From contig DATBAV010000038.1 in assembly GCA_036271315.1 (NCBI GenBank), positions 62,001 to 126,000 of the forward strand: DNA of 64,000 nt, read 5' to 3'. Source of the DNA: VRUE01 sp036271315 (GTDB lineage: Bacteria; Actinomycetota; Thermoleophilia; Solirubrobacterales; 70-9). Each line of letters opens with the position of its first letter. The first letter of the stretch is position 1. Both the position numbers and the translations under genes were made by a program. The notes beneath the pieces were generated by a model that saw nothing but the letters and a program-made list of their open reading frames with translations, did not search any database and had not been told where the DNA came from. This document shows positions 62,074-64,000 of the stretch, piece after piece.

Positions 62074-62970
62074 TCAGGCCTCGGCGGCGGCCGGCGCGAG
62101 CACGCTGAGCGCGCGAGGCAGGACGCGGACCGAGACCGGAAGCTCGGTCAGGTGCTCGCCGTCCGCGTAGACGGGGAAGGGCCGGCTCGCCGTGATTTCC
62201 ACCCGGGAGGCGCGGAACATGTGCACCTGCTCGTCGTCGATATGGGTGCCGTTGAACACCTTGCGCAGATTAGCCACGAAGCGCAGCTTGCCGACCTCGC
62301 CGACCGTGATCACGTCAAGCAACCCGTCATCGAGCTCCGCTTCCGGCGCAATCCGCATGCCACCGCCAAAAGTGCTGTTGTTGGCGACGGAGATCGAGTA
62401 GCCGCTGGTCCGGATTCGCTCGCTCTCGCTGCGGATCGTGAACCGCGCCGGCTTCCAGGTGAGCAGGGTGCGGAAAAGCGAGTACACGTAGACCAGGTTG
62501 CTGCGAATGATCGTCACTTCGTTGGCCAGGCGGTTGCATTCGGAGTCGAAGCCGACGCTGACGATGCCGAGGAAGCGCTTGCCGTTGGCCTCGCCGACGT
62601 CGATGCGGCGACTCTCGCCGGCGGCGAGCACCGCCACGGCGGCGAGCGGATCGTCGGGAATGCCCAGCACCCGGGCCAGGTCGTTGCCGCGGCCGCCGGG
62701 AACGATCCCGAGCGGCGTCTCCGATCCCGCCATCGCGCCACCGATCGCGCCGAGGAGGCCGTCGCCGCTGATCACGACCGGGACCTCGTCGGCCTCGACC
62801 GCCTGCAGAGCCCGCTCGACCCCGTCCTCGAGCCCGCGCGTGCGCTCGACCCGGAAGGGAATCCGCCGCTCGTCGAGCTCCTGCTCGATGACGGGCAGCA
62901 GCTTCAGCGTCCGCCCGTGAGCGGAGGCAGGATTGACCAGCAAGGTGAACGGCATGCCCTCGATCTCCAT
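62074..62970 (-). CDS. Diacylglycerol kinase-family lipid kinase (YegS/DgkB-like)
   Basis: This 298-residue lipid kinase has LLVNPASAHG at the N-terminus, an SGDGLLGAIGGAM variant of the GGDGT nucleotide loop, VPGGRGNDLAR and a C-terminal beta domain with DDGLLDVITV and YADGEH. It probably phosphorylates diacylglycerol or another lipid. It is first in the murT operon. The minus-strand TAGGCT (62985-62980) lies 9 nt before the ATG. A second ATG at 62955 is possible. Confidence 0.88.
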   Translation of the reverse strand: MEIEGMPFTLLVNPASAHGRTLKLLPVIEQELDERRIPFRVERTRGLEDGVERALQAVEADEVPVVISGDGLLGAIGGAMAGSETPLGIVPGGRGNDLARVLGIPDDPLAAVAVLAAGESRRIDVGEANGKRFLGIVSVGFDSECNRLANEVTIIRSNLVYVYSLFRTLLTWKPARFTIRSESERIRTSGYSISVANNSTFGGGMRIAPEAELDDGLLDVITVGEVGKLRFVANLRKVFNGTHIDDEQVHMFRASRVEITASRPFPVYADGEHLTELPVSVRVLPRALSVLAPAAAEA

Positions 62971-62982
62971 CCGTGTCGCAGC

Positions 62983-63405
62983 CTAAATGTCGGCCTGGGG
63001 GAGGCGCCTTTGCCACAGTCGCTGCCTGAGAACGCCCAGCGGGCCGGCGGGTGGGGAGGAGGCGACGATCAGGCGTGCCTCGGGCCGCATCACCCGCGCG
63101 ATCTCGCGCGGCGCCGGGCGGCCCTCGAAGATCGCGACCAGGTCGAAGAACTCGTCCGGGAAGGGAAGCCGGCGCGGCGTCGACTGCTTGAAGGCGACGC
63201 GGCCCTCGGGGTCGAGGCCGACCCGCGCGCTCGCCGCTCGCACCCGCTCGGCGGAAGGATCGGTCCCGCGCACCCGCGCCGAGGGGAACTCGCGGGCGAG
63301 GAACAGCACCGGCTCGCCGTCGCCGCAGCCGCAGACCAGTGCTCGTTCGGGCGTGGGAACGTCGAGCACCGCGGTCGCGAGCCGGGTCAGGGCGGAGTCG
63401 GGCAC
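62983..63405 (-). CDS. Short SAM-methyltransferase-like protein
   Basis: This 140-residue protein has the SAM-binding ALVCGCGDGEPVLFLA, GTDPSAERVRAA and a FFDLVAIFEG strand of a class I methyltransferase core. It is about 60 residues shorter than usual, with a minimal C-terminal half ending RLPQADI. GTG at 63405 is divergent from the cyclophilin gene. It could be a functional mini-methyltransferase or a degenerate copy. It precedes the lipid kinase by 12 bp. Confidence 0.7.
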   Translation of the reverse strand: MPDSALTRLATAVLDVPTPERALVCGCGDGEPVLFLAREFPSARVRGTDPSAERVRAASARVGLDPEGRVAFKQSTPRRLPFPDEFFDLVAIFEGRPAPREIARVMRPEARLIVASSPPAGPLGVLRQRLWQRRLPQADI

Positions 63406-63462
63406 GGGCGCGATGATCGCAACTGGCGCAGCCGGGAGTCGATCCTCTAGGCTTCCGCGCCG

Positions 63463-64000
63463 ATGGAGCAGGGAACCGACCGTCGCCTGTTTATCCTCGC
63501 CGGCTTCGCGGTGGTGGCGATCGTGGTCGTGGCGGCGATCCTGATCAGTCGCGGCGGCGGCAGTAGCGACTCATCGACCACGGCCAGCTCCGGTGGCTGC
63601 AAGGAAGTCGAAGCGCCGGCACCGAAGAAGGTCAGCCTCAAAGCGCCGCCCCAGACCGTGAAGAAGGGCGAAAAGCTCACCGCCGCTATCGAAACCAACT
63701 GTGGCAGCTTCGAGATCGCCCTCGACTCGAGCAGGGCGCCGAAGACGGTCAATTCCTTCGTCTACCTCAGCGACAAAGGCTTCTATGACGACCTCACCTT
63801 TCATCGCATCGCACCCGGTTTCGTGATCCAGGGCGGCGACCCGCTCGGCACAGGACTCGGCGGACCTGGCTACACCGTGGTCGAGAAACCCCCGGCGAAC
63901 CTCTCCTACACCGAAGGGACGGTGGCGATGGCCAAGGGTCCGACCGAGCCGTCTGGCACCTCGGGCAGCCAGTTCTTCATCGTCACCGGCGCCGACGCCG
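63463..64000 (+). CDS. Membrane-anchored cyclophilin-type peptidyl-prolyl isomerase, 3' end outside the window
   Basis: The frame opens at ATG 63463 and runs past the window end (179 complete codons seen). It has a short cytosolic N-terminus (MEQGTDRR), one membrane segment (residues 9-29), a Ser/Gly linker, a single Cys in GGCKEVEAP that may be a lipid or disulfide site, and a cyclophilin domain with TFHRIAPGFVIQGGDP and SGSQFFIVTG. It would catalyse proline isomerisation outside the membrane. TAGGCT is 9 nt upstream of the start. Confidence 0.9.
   Translation, partial: MEQGTDRRLFILAGFAVVAIVVVAAILISRGGGSSDSSTTASSGGCKEVEAPAPKKVSLKAPPQTVKKGEKLTAAIETNCGSFEIALDSSRAPKTVNSFVYLSDKGFYDDLTFHRIAPGFVIQGGDPLGTGLGGPGYTVVEKPPANLSYTEGTVAMAKGPTEPSGTSGSQFFIVTGADA

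Overview
The window is 64 kb of GC-rich, densely coding bacterial chromosome. It suggests an actinomycete of the Thermoleophilia type (Solirubrobacterales-like). This is an inference from gene content: an actinobacterial integration host factor (mIHF), a MurT/GatD lipid II amidation pair, the rimP-nusA-infB-rbfA-nrnA-truB-ribF-rpsO-pnp block, and very GC-rich third codon positions. No 16S rRNA is present to confirm it. There is no transposase, integrase, phage gene, CRISPR array or rRNA.

Layout. 1-660: the end of an unrecognised, less GC-rich gene and a short spacer with nothing I can name. 661-4555 (minus): MBL hydrolase, phosphomannomutase/phosphoglucomutase, HIT protein, CorA. 4661-6363: a SAM-I riboswitch controlling a threonine-synthase-like enzyme and a diglycine-ended sulfur carrier, best read as a MetM/MetO homocysteine pathway. 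6368-8899: a dispersed repeat, a CDP-sugar gene pair and a VapBC-type toxin-antitoxin pair. 8928-12594: SRAP protein, membrane protein, alpha/beta hydrolase, tRNA-Arg, RNase Z. 12684-21609: pyrimidine operon pyrR-pyrB-pyrC-carA-carB-pyrK-pyrD behind a PyrR-type RNA hairpin. 21698-24223: mIHF, gmk, rpoZ, coaBC. 24388-35874: the translation/RNA operon from a shortened rimP to pnp. 35937-40427: M16 peptidase, dapB, dapA, RNase J. 40718-42867 (minus): a two-component system. 42990-49766: ftsK, RodZ-like, cinA, thpR, recA, cupredoxin. 49801-55425: miaB, miaA, P450, dapF, DapL-like aminotransferase. 55522-57373 (minus): MBL protein and SDR. 57494-59247: hflX, dut. 59244-63405 (minus): lipid kinase, murT, a methyltransferase and gatD, preceded by a short methyltransferase-like gene. 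63463-end: a membrane-anchored cyclophilin, cut by the window edge.

Most genes are core metabolism in tight operons with 1-8 bp overlaps (ATGA, GTGA, TTGA, TGATG). The unusual material lies in non-coding and small-scale structure. There are two families of dispersed inverted-repeat elements: family 1 at 6368, 51094 and 55427, and family 2 at 24226 and 40443. They abut or contain stop codons, and one copy contains a start codon. A perfect 18-bp palindrome sits in frame inside pyrK. Many first genes have a TANNNT hexamer 7-12 nt before the start codon, as expected for leaderless mRNAs. Several core proteins are atypical: DapF has Ser at both catalytic Cys positions, RimP lacks its C-terminal domain, MiaA is short, and NusA ends with a Cys/His cluster.

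Genes that work together: pyr/car (UMP synthesis), dapA/dapB/dapF/DapL-like (meso-diaminopimelate), murT/gatD (lipid II amidation), miaA/miaB (ms2i6A37 in tRNA), nusA/infB/rbfA/rpsO/pnp (transcription, translation and RNA turnover), and the SAM-controlled metM/metO pair.
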